From the NCBI GenBank assembly GCA_947034885.2, contig OX344753.2, positions 26,552,347 to 26,616,346 on the forward strand: 64,000 nucleotides of DNA, read 5' to 3'. Shown piece by piece: positions 22,378 to 34,613 of the stretch. The DNA is from Thuidium tamariscinum. Taxonomy: Eukaryota > Streptophyta > Bryopsida > Hypnales > Thuidiaceae. The stretch's first letter is position 1. Each line of letters starts with the position of its first letter. The position numbers and the translations under genes are program-made. The notes under the pieces are model-generated. The model made no database searches and was not told where the DNA came from. It saw only the letters and a program-made list of their open reading frames with translations.

Positions 22378-24243
22378 TATGATAGAGTAGAAAAGGATAT
22401 TTTTGACACAAATTGATTATATTTTTATTTTCTATAATATTCAGAAGTAAGAATTTTTGAATGTTTTTTTCAATACATAAAATAATCCAAATGATGATTA
22501 TGTCAAAACAAAAAGTGTATATATTATTGACATCTAGGTCTCTATATTATTATTTTTTGAAATTAAATGTTTAATTTTGTTCTTAGAACAAATTAATACT
22601 TTGTCAATAATCAATTAATTGATTAAAAAATTATACTATTTTTAGTGGAAGAATAATTTTCATAAAATCTTTTTTTATAACTATATACTTGATAAGAATT
22701 AAAAAATTTGATAAAAAGTCCTGTTTAAGTGCTATATTGTAAAATAATTCCTAAATTTAGCCTAATTTACATCTATTTAAGGATTTTTTTCATGAATTTT
22801 TTTTTCAAAATCATCAAAAATATCCATTGCAATACTATCCATCTATTATTTTATTTTTAAAATAACAACATCTAAGTAATTCAAAGCTTTGAAACTTAAA
22901 AAAAGGACTATAGTCATGTCCTAGTAAAGTAATGCCTTTGGTACCTTTCAGTGTGGTTTGACCCATTTGTATGTGATATCCATTAGCATCTTTGATATTT
23001 GATTTTATGAAGTGGATTGCCTAAATGCCTATAGTCATTGATTGCATCAAATAAAGATGAGGTTGTTTCTTGGATTCATAATTTCCTTCCTATTTAGTTG
23101 CCAAGTTTAGGTGAAAGTCATTAATGGGTAATGTTAGGTTGAAAACTTGATGAAGTCAAAAGTAAGGAATTAGGAAAAAACTTTGAATTTAGAACTTTAA
23201 AAATTAGAAGTATGGATACTATCTAAGATGTCTTCTATTTGGTTTCTACTTTTCTAGAGATAGTTTAGATTTTTTCCCTTCCTTCCTAGAGGACATCCTT
23301 GAAAAACTTTCAAATGTTCAAGGAGGTGTAAAGTGTCTAAGAAGAATCAAATGCATGTCAAATTCAAGGCTTGATAGAAATTGCATTTGATGAAAGACAA
23401 TATATTTTACAATTATATCTCATAATTATAGATAATTACCAAATACATGGTTAATTTTTATGAAATTGGCAATATTCCATCAAAACTACAAGTTATTTCA
23501 CAACTCTGACACTTTTAAGGTTCAAACTCAATGGTTTTAAATCTAGATAGACTAAATGTTAGAAATTTGAACTCATTCTAAATGTTTGAAATTTAGAAAT
23601 GTCATAGGTGGTTTAGATTCTATAGTTTGAAATCTATATCAGTCCTATATATTTGAAATCTATATATGCCCTAAATGTCTAAAATCTATACCTATCCAAG
23701 ATGTCACTTTTATAGTTTAAGCTATACAGTTTGATAAATGGCACATAGAATACTACTAGTATTTTAATAAAATTGACTGTATACCTCCTATTACCAATAT
23801 ATGAATGATATGGTAAAAAACAACTCAAATTAAAAATACGGACAAATGCTACATGCAAGTAGTTCTTAGTCATCATATCTTCTTGATGCTTGTGTTGGAT
23901 CAAGGACCAAGAAAAATCAAAAGAAGTTCAAAACTTGAATGCTATTTAGGTTCTTAGAATTTAAATGCTACATGTAAAAGTCAAACAAGGATTTGTTAAT
24001 GGCACATGTGAATAAATTAATACATTCAAATAAAATCTAAAGAAACTATGTTAAATAACTCTTAGATGCACATTTACAAAGGGCCACTTACACATATAGA
24101 CAATGAGGAAAAGAATAAATTGAGTAGAAGTAGAAGAGAAAAAGACATCAAAACTTCTTTTATCATCTAAGGTAAGCAGGCCATTAATTGCATTGTGCTT
24201 AAAATTGTATGTCCTACCTCAGAAGAACTGCACAATATCATTA
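21554..24243. other. No gene recognised
   Basis: AT-rich sequence without convincing frames or splice structure. It contains the dinucleotide microsatellite at 22328-22374 and a short run of 'gaaatctatat' repeats near 23600-23690. Nothing else is supported. Confidence 0.5.
22328..22374. repeat. (AT)n microsatellite
   Basis: An uninterrupted alternating A/T run of about 47 bases. The length suggests it is polymorphic between individuals. Confidence 0.95.
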
Positions 24244-24565
24244 GATGATATTCGATGGCAAGAAGAGACTATGAGTTCCCGGACTGTAGGAATTATGGAA
24301 ACAGTGCCACATCAAGAATGTGACGTCAATGAGATTGTGCCATGTGGCATTTAAATTTGATTAATTTTTTAGTTTTTTAATTTTAGTTTTTTGAAAATAA
24401 AGCATATTTTAATTCAATTTTCAGTTTCTTAATAATTTTTGAATTATTTTTCTCTAAAATTCAGAAAATTGGATTGTCATCGTTGGTTCTTAGTTTTTGG
24501 ACAACATAGGGAACTACTAGGGGAACAACCTCAAAACAATCTATTCTTGCCCTCAAATTTCATTT
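24244..24565. repeat. Probable CATAAGARGATTT-family MITE, diverged
   Basis: It shares internal landmarks with better copies: GGACTGTAGGAATTATGGAA, then GTGCCACATC and a GACGTC motif near the left, and TTGCCCTCAAATTTCATT at the right. The outer ends are too diverged to fix exactly, so the coordinates are approximate. Confidence 0.45.
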
Positions 24566-25153
24566 ATTGGGAGAATAGTCACTATATCAACTTGTTTTCT
24601 TGCTAATGCCTAAGCATAACAAAGTGTGTGGTGAAGAGTTGCAAGGTCTTTTTTTTTTATTGAATTTTAGGATTGGTAACTTGAAGTTGGAATGAAATTT
24701 GTAAGAAGAAACCATTTTGCGCATTACTTTTTGAAAGTGAATCTTAATATGGCATTTAATAATTGAACAAAGTTTTAGAGCTTGCAATTTCCTATAATAT
24801 CGTAGAGCAAGATTTGAATTTTGTTTGTGTGGTGATTGGCTTGTCTATCTTACATGGATCAATGTTTGCACTTGGTGCTATAAGAAATTGTTATTGGGGT
24901 CTTAGAAACAAAACTAGACCTAATTTCTAATTGGATTCACATTGCAAACACTCATCCTTTACACTAAGTGCAAACATACCTTGAGCAACATGCCCACATA
25001 GATTATAGGATTCATGACAAGTGGCAAGTCATGTACAATTTTTAATATCTATACTAAAAAGGATATTTAGTGTTGGATTACATTTAGTGTTATTATTACC
25101 CTACTCCACACAACACTAAATCTCAACTTTGGAGGAATTAGTGTAGTCTTAAA

Positions 25154-25475
25154 CATAAGAGGATTTCTGGCCCCTAGAAGATTTTTTCAAGGTTGTTTCC
25201 AAGAACTATTCCCACTGCTGCAGACTAGCCCCCTACTGATCTTAATTTTTGAACTTAAAAAAAAAAGATTAAAATTTTTTCCCAAAAAAGTTCAGAATGT
25301 ATTAAAAAGCAAGAAAATGATTTTTTAAAATTCAAAAATAAATAAATTTAATAATTAATTAAAATAAATATATTATTATTATTTTCTGATGTGGCAGTTG
25401 CTTGACCACATCGGCATAGTGTTCTCAGCGTTCCTATAGTGTTCCTAGCATTTGGGAACTAACAATCTTCTAACA
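25154..25475. mobile_element. CATAAGARGATTT-family MITE
   Basis: It starts CATAAGAGGATTTCTGGCC and ends in AATCTTCTAACA, the complement of a variant terminus. The interior has the paired TGTGGCAGTTG and GACCACATCGG segments and GTTCCTATAGTGTTCC. No coding frame. It lies within sequence whose flanks share short 'tttagtgtt' repeats. Confidence 0.6.
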
Positions 25476-25938
25476 CCAAATGTAAACCTCTTCATATTTT
25501 AGATTTACCATAGAATACTTTTAGTGTTAGAAATTAGATTTAATGTTACTTACTTTAGTAGGATTAATGATATTTAGTGTCATGGTTTGTAAATAGTGTT
25601 GCTAACACTAAATATCATTTTTAGTGTAGTGATGTTTGTAAAGACTATGGTTGCCAATGATGACTGTGAAACCATCTTCAAAGTTGCAACCAAAGTGGCC
25701 ACGATTATAATTTCTGTAGTAATAATGTACTTTTGGGGTACACTCTTGAGGAAACCTACTTGCCTTCAATAAATGCTTCAATTTGCTTGCAAACAAATGC
25801 TAATATACGTTCTCATGATGAAGATATTTTCTTTAGAATATATTTGAGGAGTATATCTTGGCTAAAGAAAGGTGTCTATCTTCTTTACATAAGATACTTT
25901 AGAAAAACAACCATTAGAAAGGATTTGAGAGCAATTTG

Positions 25939-26218
25939 AGACTAAGGGTTTTTTTGCATTCTCGGACTATAGGAACATGCTACATTAGTAATTTGACGTG
26001 GTCAAGAGACTACTACATCATAAAATATTAATTTTTTTGAATTTTTTATTGTTAGAATTTTTTTTTGAATTTTTGGATAATTTAATTTAATTTAATTTTT
26101 TTCAAAAATTTCAAAAATTCAGCCAATAGGGTTAGTTTGCAATTTTCTAACAACACAGGGAACGGATTGGGGATCAACCCCAAAACATGATTCTCTTGCC
26201 CTCAAATCTTTTCTAAGG
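25939..26218. mobile_element. CATAAGARGATTT-family MITE, ends approximate
   Basis: The left part has CTCGGACTATAGGAACATG and ATTTGACGTGGTCAAGAGAC; the right end is TTGCCCTCAAATCTTTTC followed by taagg. These are the landmarks of the copies at 20965, 27889 and 40961. It is non-coding. Confidence 0.55.
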
Positions 26219-27422
26219 CTTACAAGAAACTTAAAAAAAGAGACTCTTCACTTAATATGTCGGTCCTCTAAAAATTACAGTTGATTCTCTCTTGTCATGC
26301 CATGTAATGTATGTACTCTTCAAGACTATTTTGAGTGATTTTTCCATCACTTTCTCATTGCTCAAATTGCCTTCTCTACTGGTACCAATGGATGATATCA
26401 CTATTGATTGTTACAAAATCTAAGGATGGTATCCCTCTTGCTTCAATGAATGTTCATACTTCACAATGAATAAGTGAATTTGCATCCATACTTGGGATGG
26501 ATGATTTATTTACAGCCAGAAAAGAAACTTCAGCACTTCACTGAAGATTGATGGCTTTCTGCTTCTGACTAGCCAAAGTAAATGAAACAAAAAACAAATT
26601 GGGTCTTCTGGTCGAAATGGAATCGAATGTTTTGACTTTGCAGTTACCGTAAATTTCAAGGTATATGGTACTATGCCAATCTTCAATACAGAAACTTTTT
26701 AAGTAGACTGACACGTGTTTAAAAGACATTTGTTCAAAAGAAAAGTAAGCTGATGGCAGGAAATGGTGCCCCCCAAAACTGATGCCAAAAAACATCAAAA
26801 TAAAGTTAAGCTTAATTAAAAGGTTATTGAAAAAATTCTTTGATTGTAACTTCTCACCCAGTCATCTCTCTTTCTTTACTGCTCAGAGGAAAGTGCTAAA
26901 GCTAATTGAAATAGGTAAGTCTACAACATTGAAATGAGTCTTAATGAAAAATTTGCGATTATATTGAATAAAATATTCATTTTTGAGGAAAAATATGGTT
27001 TTTTTTGCATTATTCTTTATCCTTATTTTTGTACATACTGAGCTCAATTTCATAATGAATTTCCCACATCTTACATGCTTAAACTATCTATTATAGGTAC
27101 TTCTACCTTATCACATGACGTAAGCTTACTTTCATTTTGCATGCTAATAAAGAGACCACTCATGAAATAAGTCATGATTGTAGAAATGGGTCAAAGTCAC
27201 TCTTCACCCTTTCAATCCTTGAGGAGCCAAATGAGGACACTTAAAGCATGCAATTAAACCTTGAACACTAAGGTGAACATTTTGTGTACGATAGATAAGA
27301 AAGAATATTTTTGTATAGGCTAGAAGTGCAACTATTCATCTTCCAAAATTTTAAGTGAAAAAGGAAGATCTTAGACTACAATACTTTGACTTTCAATGAG
27401 TTGTTTTTTTAATTTTCTTGAA
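26219..27422. other. No gene recognised
   Basis: An 86-codon minus-strand frame (26538-26798) lies in slightly less AT-rich DNA, but its peptide shows no known motif and no flanking exon was found. The rest is AT-rich sequence without structure. Confidence 0.4.
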
Positions 27423-27784
27423 GGGTCATTGCAAGAAAGAGCATTTGATTTTTGTAGCGTTTGCTATAGTGCTCATGATTTTTTGGGAAATACTTTAAAA
27501 TTAGAAAAATAATTTTAAGAAAATATGAAAAATATACTTAATGTGTACACCTCTAAGAAGAAGGTACCGTAAGAAGGAAAAGCATAGGAAATTTTTTTAA
27601 CTAGGTGAACTTGAAAAGTGTAAAATTGATGAAAATTGGTACTTTGGAAATCAACTTAAATATAATGATCATCTTTAATAAAAATTTCAACTCAATTGGA
27701 TTCATACTCCAAAAATTATAGGTGATAACAACTCCAACAGTCAAATTGTAATGCCAAATAAGATCGCTCTTTCTTGCAATCACC
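27423..27784. mobile_element. GGGTGATTGCAAGAA-family element, 362-bp deletion derivative
   Basis: The left end is GGGTCATTGCAAGAAAGAGC and the right end, reverse-complemented, is GGTGATTGCAAGAAAGAGCG. The interior keeps the AGAAGGTACCGTAAGAAGG and AACTAGGTGAACTTGAAAAG segments of the 725-base copies but is half their length. The flanks cttgaa and ttgaac are similar but not an exact duplication. Confidence 0.75.
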
Positions 27785-27888
27785 TTGAACCACTCATTCA
27801 TACAATATCAAAATAGATGATTACAATTTATCTTTTAAAAATTAAGCATGTAATTTTGGTTCCCATTAAACTATTCTATATTTAGAAT

Positions 27889-28140
27889 CATTAGATGAAA
27901 TCTGAGGGCATTACAGGGCCATTTCGGGTCTGTTCCCAAAACGGCTCCCAATGCCGCAGACCCCTGTCAGGCCGACTTTTATCCAAAAAAATTTTTAAAA
28001 AAATTGGGGGGTCCTGAAATATGAAAATAAGTCCCAAAATTTTTTTATCACATGGCAGTGTCCCGACCATGTAGGATTCAAGTTCACAGAGCAGAAACTG
28101 TATTCCTGCAGTCTCCTATGCCCTCAAATTTCTTCTAATG
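27889..28140. mobile_element. CATAAGARGATTT-family MITE, 252 bp
   Basis: The left end is CATTAGATGAAATCTGAGGG and the right end, reverse-complemented, is CATTAGAAGAAATTTGAGGG. The interior includes GGGTCTGTTCCCAAAACGG and a CATGGCAGTGTCCCGACCATG segment, giving a GC-richer core. It is non-coding. No clear target-site duplication is seen, as for the copy at 20965. Confidence 0.7.
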
Positions 28141-31104
28141 TTTATACAAATTAACCTTATGAGGATGTTAGGAATCCTTATAAAATAAGGTAAAACTGTA
28201 GATCTTCATCTTTGGAATTTTGTATAAAAAAGGGAAGTCTTGCTCAGTAGTTTGACTTCTACTGAGTGCTTTTGATTTTTCCTTTCAAAAAGTAGATTTC
28301 AACAATATCCCAAAGAATGATTTTCATGATAATCAACCCATCTTTAAAGGATTGACGACTAAAATTTGACTTTTATACAATTCCTTTGTTTTGAGCTAAC
28401 TATGAGTGGTAGAGCTCCTTTTAGTCCTAATTCACATATTACACATGGATTGTTTTACCTACCACTATTCCACTTGTAGAAAGCACTTATCTTCTCACCT
28501 TCTACAACACAAAATTGACTAAGTAGCTTAAAATTGTATGAGACACAAAATTAAGTATGTGACACGAAAGCTATTTTATTGGTTAAGTTTTCCAATTGAA
28601 CATTGTGTGTTCTATTGTCTCAAGTATTCTACTCTTTCGCCCTTTGTTGCCTTGGTGTATAGACTAATTTTTTTGTAAAATTCACAATGGCTAACATCAC
28701 AGCAAAGGATGAATGAGAATAGGGGGAAAAGATCTTTAAGCTACAATAAAAACAATTTGCAAGGTCCCAAGAAGGTGGTGGAGTGGGGCTCCAGAGCGTT
28801 GCAATTTTTTCTTATATAAAGGTCGCCTACTTTGATCTTCAAGAATGTAATGTTCAAAATAAAGTACTAAAGACCGCTTTAGAAAAACTAAGGATAGAAT
28901 ATAAAGGATTCACTATTGGTATTGAATTATAAATACATGCTAGAACTAGTATTTTTTTAATGTCACTACACTTAAAAAAACTCTTATATAACATTTTATC
29001 ATAATTATAGACAATTTAGAAAAGTAGTCTTAAATTTTAAGGTTAAGCACGTTTTGAAGAATCTTAAATAGTTTTGTCTATTTAAAAAATCCACATGTGG
29101 GACCTCCAAGTAGGGAAGAAGTACTAAACATTTTATTTTAATCGTGAGGACAAGAAATTGTGTATAATAGGACCACAAGTGTTATCATGTACAAATATAA
29201 TATTAATATCAATTTTGAGTCTAATTTGTTAGTTGTTACCATTCCATTGGACATTCAAAAAGTGCTATATCTCATAACATTGTCCTTCTTTCACTGCATC
29301 CTTAAATTTGTGAAAAATATAGATATGAATGTTTGTGATGAACTAGTAGAACTTGGCATTATGTCACATAATGCTCTTGAGCCTCAACTCTTGAGCAGTA
29401 TCTGTTCCATAACCTCTCCACCAATTACAAAATTTAGATTGTATAAGACTGTATTATACAACAAGCTCTCCAGATTGGAATGGACTTGAGGACCAATTTC
29501 ACTGTAAACATAAAATGTACTGTACAACTATTCTTGAATGAAACAAAGCGATGTCATCTGTGAATCTCACTTGGATTCTGTGGGTCTCGCTGGGAAGTCT
29601 CCTCTTGAAACCTGCCAATTTTGCTGAATTGTACCCCATTTTGCACAAGCTATCTTGATACCAAAAAAGGGTGATAATGTGGATGAAATTAACTGCTCAA
29701 ACCCTTTGAAAATATTACTTGATTTGTCACTACTTGGAAGAAAATTATTTATTAAACATTGATAGAATTATTTAAGAGATGAATAGAGACGCATGGATGT
29801 TCTATCCATGTTTCCCTTGCATACAGGCATTCCAAGTTGCATGAGTCATTCTCTCTGCCAATGAGACCACCAAAAAAGTTGGCTTCTTCAAAGTTGAACG
29901 TTGGTGGCAATGCCAACCTGATGAGGCTCATTTTTTTACTTGCTATGAATTTTCTTTCATTTGTGTAAAAAAAAAAATCAAAAGTTGAACGTGCAGTACA
30001 GTACAGTACAGCAGTTGTGTTGCTTCAAGCAATCCCCCTGAAATAGGAAAAGAAAAATCGTGAATTGTCAATGAATGCTAATTGCGTTTTTCGGCTCCGT
30101 GCTTTCCTCAAAGCAAATCGTGCAGGGAAAGGTACGAGTCTTGGTCGTTTCGACATTTAATCTTGAAGTCATGCAGCAAGTTAGAAAATCTCAACTGCTG
30201 CATTTGTAATTTTGCACATAAATGAAATAAGATCTCATTGTGCCCAACATGCAAGATATCTTCCATGTACACGCAAAGTATACGATAAGATGCTTGCTCA
30301 TCGATCACCGCTTGAATGGGATGTGATTGATAAGTATAAAGATGGAGACATTCCTCCTCATTCGAACACACTCAACTGGTCGGCACTGCTCACTGAGACA
30401 GCATTCGCTACTTATGCTTTGAGAATAGTTGTAAGAAATTCCCATCAGACACTTCATTTCCAGTAGAAGCAGAGTTCTAATTCATCTTCTTCGATTCTAC
30501 TTTGAGACGCGATTTTCCAAGTATGGGCTGCTCGACAGGCTTCAGGCCACTCATCAACAACACGGTAACAATCTCTTCATTGCACTTGGAACTCCTCTTC
30601 TCTGCACTAAGATACATGTGAACGGAACGCTTGGAATTCAAAGCTTGTCGTCGAAGTATGTGTGCATCAGCTGAGCGCTGACGGGAGTTTCGAAACACCA
30701 CAGGTGAGCTCGTGCTGATACCAAGTCAGTACTTAGCTAGGTTCGCACTTGCTGCTTCAAGCACATGTTGGTGTTATTTGACTTGTTTCGAGACGATGGT
30801 AACCTCGCTGCGTGGCACTTGAAGTTGATTTGAAGTACGGAAGCTTGAAATTCCAGTCATAGTTGAACTATTTGCAATTTAGAATAAGAACTCCGAAGTT
30901 TGTGGTTCTCAGAATATGAAATATTGAAATTGGTACCCTATTTCATGATTATGCTAAACTGACTAATGAATGCACCTGTGTCGAGTTTTCTTTGGTTGAG
31001 AGAGGGAGTGGGTTTTTAAATTATTACCTCTACTGGCATTAAGGTGGATACACCCAAAATTGCCATAAATTGGTACTGTACCTAGTTATTATTATTAGGC
31101 TATT
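28141..31104. other. No supported gene; transition to less AT-rich DNA
   Basis: 28141-29950 is AT-rich. A 109-codon plus-strand frame (29160-29489) is hydrophobic and unsupported. From about 29970 the DNA becomes less AT-rich and continues so into the spherulin-4 gene. 29994-30014 has a short CAGTA tandem. Overlapping frames at 30108-30701 on both strands match no family I know. This stretch may hold upstream regulatory sequence or a decayed gene. Confidence 0.4.
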
Positions 31105-31315
31105 CAGATTTTCATATAGTCTTGTTGGCAAGTGAAAGCATATATGTTCCAATGCACCAAAGATGGTAACATTTGGATCATACAGTATGCAAAAGTTAAT
31201 AAGAATCAATCAAGGTTTGTTTTTGAAAGCCCCATCTACAGTCTGTATACATAACTCATTTTCGAAATGTACGTGCTCTGTAAATGGCGCTTAAAGGTCA
31301 GCTGCGCTTTTGGGT
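31105..31315 (+). repeat. Dispersed ~200-bp repeat upstream of the gene
   Basis: It matches 35598-35790 in reverse complement: both have GTCTTGTTGGCAAGT, TTCCAATGCACCAAAGA and CCATCTACAGTCTG in the same order. The end holds an internal foldback, CCATCTACAGTCTGTATACA against an imperfect complement near 31275-31310. Whether it is a TE end or part of a promoter is unknown. Confidence 0.65.
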
Positions 31316-31844
31316 GTACCTACCTTGTAGGTATGTTACAAGAGCCCTCGAATGATTCAAAAGTACACTCTCGGCCATTAAAGAATGATTCAAGACTGTA
31401 TGTTGGCTGGCATCATTCATGTTTATGAGTCTTCTCAAGCTTCATGCCTCGTCAAGATTATCGAATCTGTTAAATGCTAATGAATCAATCAACCTACTTG
31501 TGTCAAACTTTCTTGGTTGAGCTAAAGGGAGTGTTCTACCCCATAATGTTGTCTTCAATGTGAGCCTTCCAACGAACCAAAGAGTACATTTGTGGACACT
31601 CCTGCTTCAAGACCACAACGTAACATTTCTGTAGATCCTAAATCCTTCTCGATCCTCTGGGCTCTTGAAGGTCGGGCGATCTGTAGTCCATTTGAGAAAA
31701 AGAAGAGTGTGAATTATTGCAACTAACAGCTCAGGTTCTGCAAACCCGAAAACCTTGTAGCCATACATCAATGTAAGCAAGTCCCTCCTGCGGCTGTTTC
31801 CAAATCGTTAATTATGGCATTGGTGTCACTTGCAGCAGGCTGCA

Positions 31845-33270
31845 ATGCGCCAGCCATCAAGCCGCCTTCTGTGGGCATTCATGATCCTGTTGTGCACCTT
31901 CGCCACATCCGGCGTCTCCACCCTCACGCAACAAGAGATTTACGCCCCCTCGTACGTCTACCCCTGCCCCGGTACCCCGGGGTGCCCGTGGGACGTGTTC
32001 AAAGGGAACGCCACTTTGGTGATCATCAACCCCAACAGCGGCCCTGACACCTCGTCGAACTCCGATTACGTCACCCTCGTCAACACCATCAAGACCGGGA
32101 CCTCCGCTGTGCAGATCGTGGTGGGCTACGTCCTCACAAATTACGGCAACCGAGCGCCGTCGGCCGTGTTCGCGGATATCGACTCGTATTACGGCTTCTA
32201 CAAGATGGATGGGATCTTTCTGGACGAAGGGAACACGAGTTGTGCTAGCACCACGCTGTACAAGTCGTATGATGAATACGTGAAGGGGAAGGGGGGTTTG
32301 GGGTACACGGTGCTGAATTGGGGAACAACTGGGAACGAGTGCTTTCTGACGAACACACACATTGACAACTATGTCACGTTTGAAGGTACGAACTTGGATT
32401 GGAATACCATGTTAAATAGCTTGTTCTAGAGTTGTTCGCGATCTTTTGAATTGTAGAATTTCAGTTGATACAGTGTGAAGGTCGAGTTTGAGAATTCGAA
32501 AATGGCGTGCTTTAATCATGAGAGAGCCGAAAGTGTGATGTTCTATTTGTAAAGCTCTGGAAACGAGGGTGAGGTTAGTTCTCGAGTTCCACTCAGGGAA
32601 TTGGAACTGCACAAAATTGCACTGGAGTCTGACATTTAAGTGAATGGGGAGTGGTAGATTCGGAGACTCCCTAGAGTCTTGGTTATATATTTCAAATTAT
32701 GGGGCTAACCTTGACACTTCGTGGTCCACCCTATCATGGTTGTAAACGTTGAGATCCCCAGCAGCTTGGAGGTTGCTAGTGTCTATCTTGGAAGTAAGAC
32801 ACAAATAATCTCCAAACTGTTGTGTGAATCCTACAGCAGCAGGAGATCGCACCCCAAAAGTGGGGAAAGGAATATCAATGGAATAACGGGGAATCAAAAG
32901 CCAACTGATGGAATCTTCCACTAAATAACTGTCACACCCTGTTACGAAGCCTGTGCTCATGTCCGTCTAGGAGTGAGATTGAATTCTAAGTGAGTGATCT
33001 GGTGTTCCGACGGCTGCAGGTAATTTTTCCGATTACAATGCTGCTACTCCTCCTGCTTGGGTGTACCGCTACAACTCCGGCAGATTCTGGAACATCCTGC
33101 ACACGGCCCCAAACAACTCAGCCAGTGTGACAGCAGCCGTGGTCACGGCCAAGAGCCGGAACGTCGGGCAAGTGTACATCACTGATGACGTCCTGCCGAA
33201 TCCATATGACACGGCGCCATCGCCGACTGTGTGGAATGCTGAAGTCACCGAAGCCAAAAGCTGCACTTGA
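31845..33270 (+). CDS. Secreted spherulin-4-type protein (GH135-like), two exons
   Basis: Exons are 31845-32385 and 33020-33270, with a 634-base GT-AG intron (donor AAG/GTACG, acceptor CTGCAG/G). They join in phase to give 263 residues. The first in-frame ATG is at 31845; residues 1 to about 26 form a signal peptide with a hydrophobic core (LLWAFMILLCTFA). The mature protein starts near TQQEIYAPSYVYP and has VIINPNSGP (59-67), IFLDEGN (124-130) and VTFEG (177-181). This order is that of the spherulation-specific family 4. Its fungal member Sph3 founds glycoside hydrolase family 135 and relies on an Asp-Glu pair and a later Glu; D127, E128 and E180 sit where those are expected. Five mature cysteines suggest disulphides. 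An extracellular amino-sugar polymer hydrolase is inferred, not shown. Exons are GC-rich beside AT-rich flanks. No TE copies nearby encode it, so it is probably the only functional host gene in view. Confidence 0.85.
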
Positions 33271-33875
33271 TCGGTCGATCGATCACCATGCTTATTTAGC
33301 TCCTCACGGCTTGCAATAACTCCGGTCTAACTAAAGCATGTCTTTAGATTCAGGACTCGAGAATGATATATCTTGGCAGCACAGCTCAGACGATATTTGT
33401 AAACCACCTCCCTATCATAAAGTGTGTGATTCCTGGGTGCTTATCAATGTTACAAGTTACATGTCCATAGAAGGCCCTTAAAAATAAGATTGACATGCAC
33501 CCGTATTTAATGAGGAGCAAAACTAGTAGCTCAAGTACCTACTTGCTTGTTGTTATCTTGTATGAAGTACAAGTGAGGACTACAATAAATAACAAAACAA
33601 CAAGGTATTATTATCAAATATTAAATTTGGATAGCACAATATTATATTGATGGTTGTCAATTTGCTATTAGAGTGGTATACTACTCAAAAAGGTACAATG
33701 ATCAAATATTAGAGATAAGTACAACATCCCTTATTTTTTTTACTTTTTTATTTTTAAGCAAACGAAATGGATATAGCATCCCTTGTTACAGCATGTTTAC
33801 TTGTCGCATCATATTCTTGTTAAACACTTGTCATGGTACAATACTCATATATGTCTATGCTCATTTGTACAGTAC
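33271..33875. other. 3' flank of the gene, no further gene
   Basis: Composition falls back to AT-rich within about 200 bases of the stop codon. An AATAAA hexamer lies near 33583 and could serve in polyadenylation, which would give a 3' UTR of about 320 bases; this is only a position-based guess. Confidence 0.35.
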
Positions 33876-34607
33876 GGTCATTGCAAGAAAGATCGACCGA
33901 TTTTGGTAGCGTTTTCTACAGTACTGTTAAAATTTTTGGGATCACTGTATAATTAGAAAAATAATTTTTTTTAAATGTAAAAAATATATTTTATGTATAT
34001 ACCTCTAAGAAGAAGGTACCTTAGGAAGGAAAAGTGTAGAAAAATTCTCTAAGTAGGAGAACTAGAAAAGTGAAATTTTTTATGAAAATAGGGACTTTGA
34101 CATTTTAATTTGTAAAAAATAGGGAAAATAATTTTTTTTAAAACTAAAAATTGGAAATTTGGGAGAAATTTATGATGGAGAGATTTCACCAAAAGAATGA
34201 TCTCAAAACCATCTTAAATGTTCAAAAGTATGCGCACAAGGGAGGCCTGTTAGTGCACATGTAGAAGAAAGAGAATAATGATTTTTGAGATTTCTTTTAG
34301 TAGAAACATGCCTACCTAGTATGGGAATAGGCCACAAAAATTTCAGCTTTAGATCATTAATTTTGGATGCTCCACAATACTAAAAACTGCTAAACCGCAA
34401 AGTGTGACAAATTAGCTTAATTGAAATTTAATTATAAAATGATTTTTGAACATTTTTGAAAAATAAAGGAAATTGATTGTTGTCATATTAGACATCTTCA
34501 ATCAAAATTTCAACTTAATATGAATCATACTTTAAAAGTTATAATCAATAACAACTCCGTCATTCAAAGTGTGATGCAAAATAGTACCGGTCTTTCTTGC
34601 AATCACC
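33876..34607. mobile_element. GGGTGATTGCAAGAA-family element, copy near the gene
   Basis: The ends GGTCATTGCAAGAAAGATCG and, reverse-complemented, GGTGATTGCAAGAAAGACCG bound a 732-base non-coding element. The hexamer cagtac is repeated directly at 33870-33875 and 34608-34613 and is the best target-site duplication candidate for the family. It lies about 600 bases downstream of the spherulin-4 gene. Confidence 0.8.
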
Positions 34608-34613
34608 CAGTAC

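Noticed and set aside
29160..29489. 109-codon plus-strand frame
   Set aside because: No recognisable motif, no conserved paralogue and no splice context in AT-rich DNA.
30108..30701. Overlapping 74-87 codon frames on both strands upstream of the gene
   Set aside because: Several frames are open at once because the DNA is less AT-rich; none shows a family signature or convincing splice sites.
31857..32360. 167-codon minus-strand frame
   Set aside because: Antisense shadow of the GC-rich first exon of the spherulin-4 gene; the plus strand carries the family motifs and a signal peptide.
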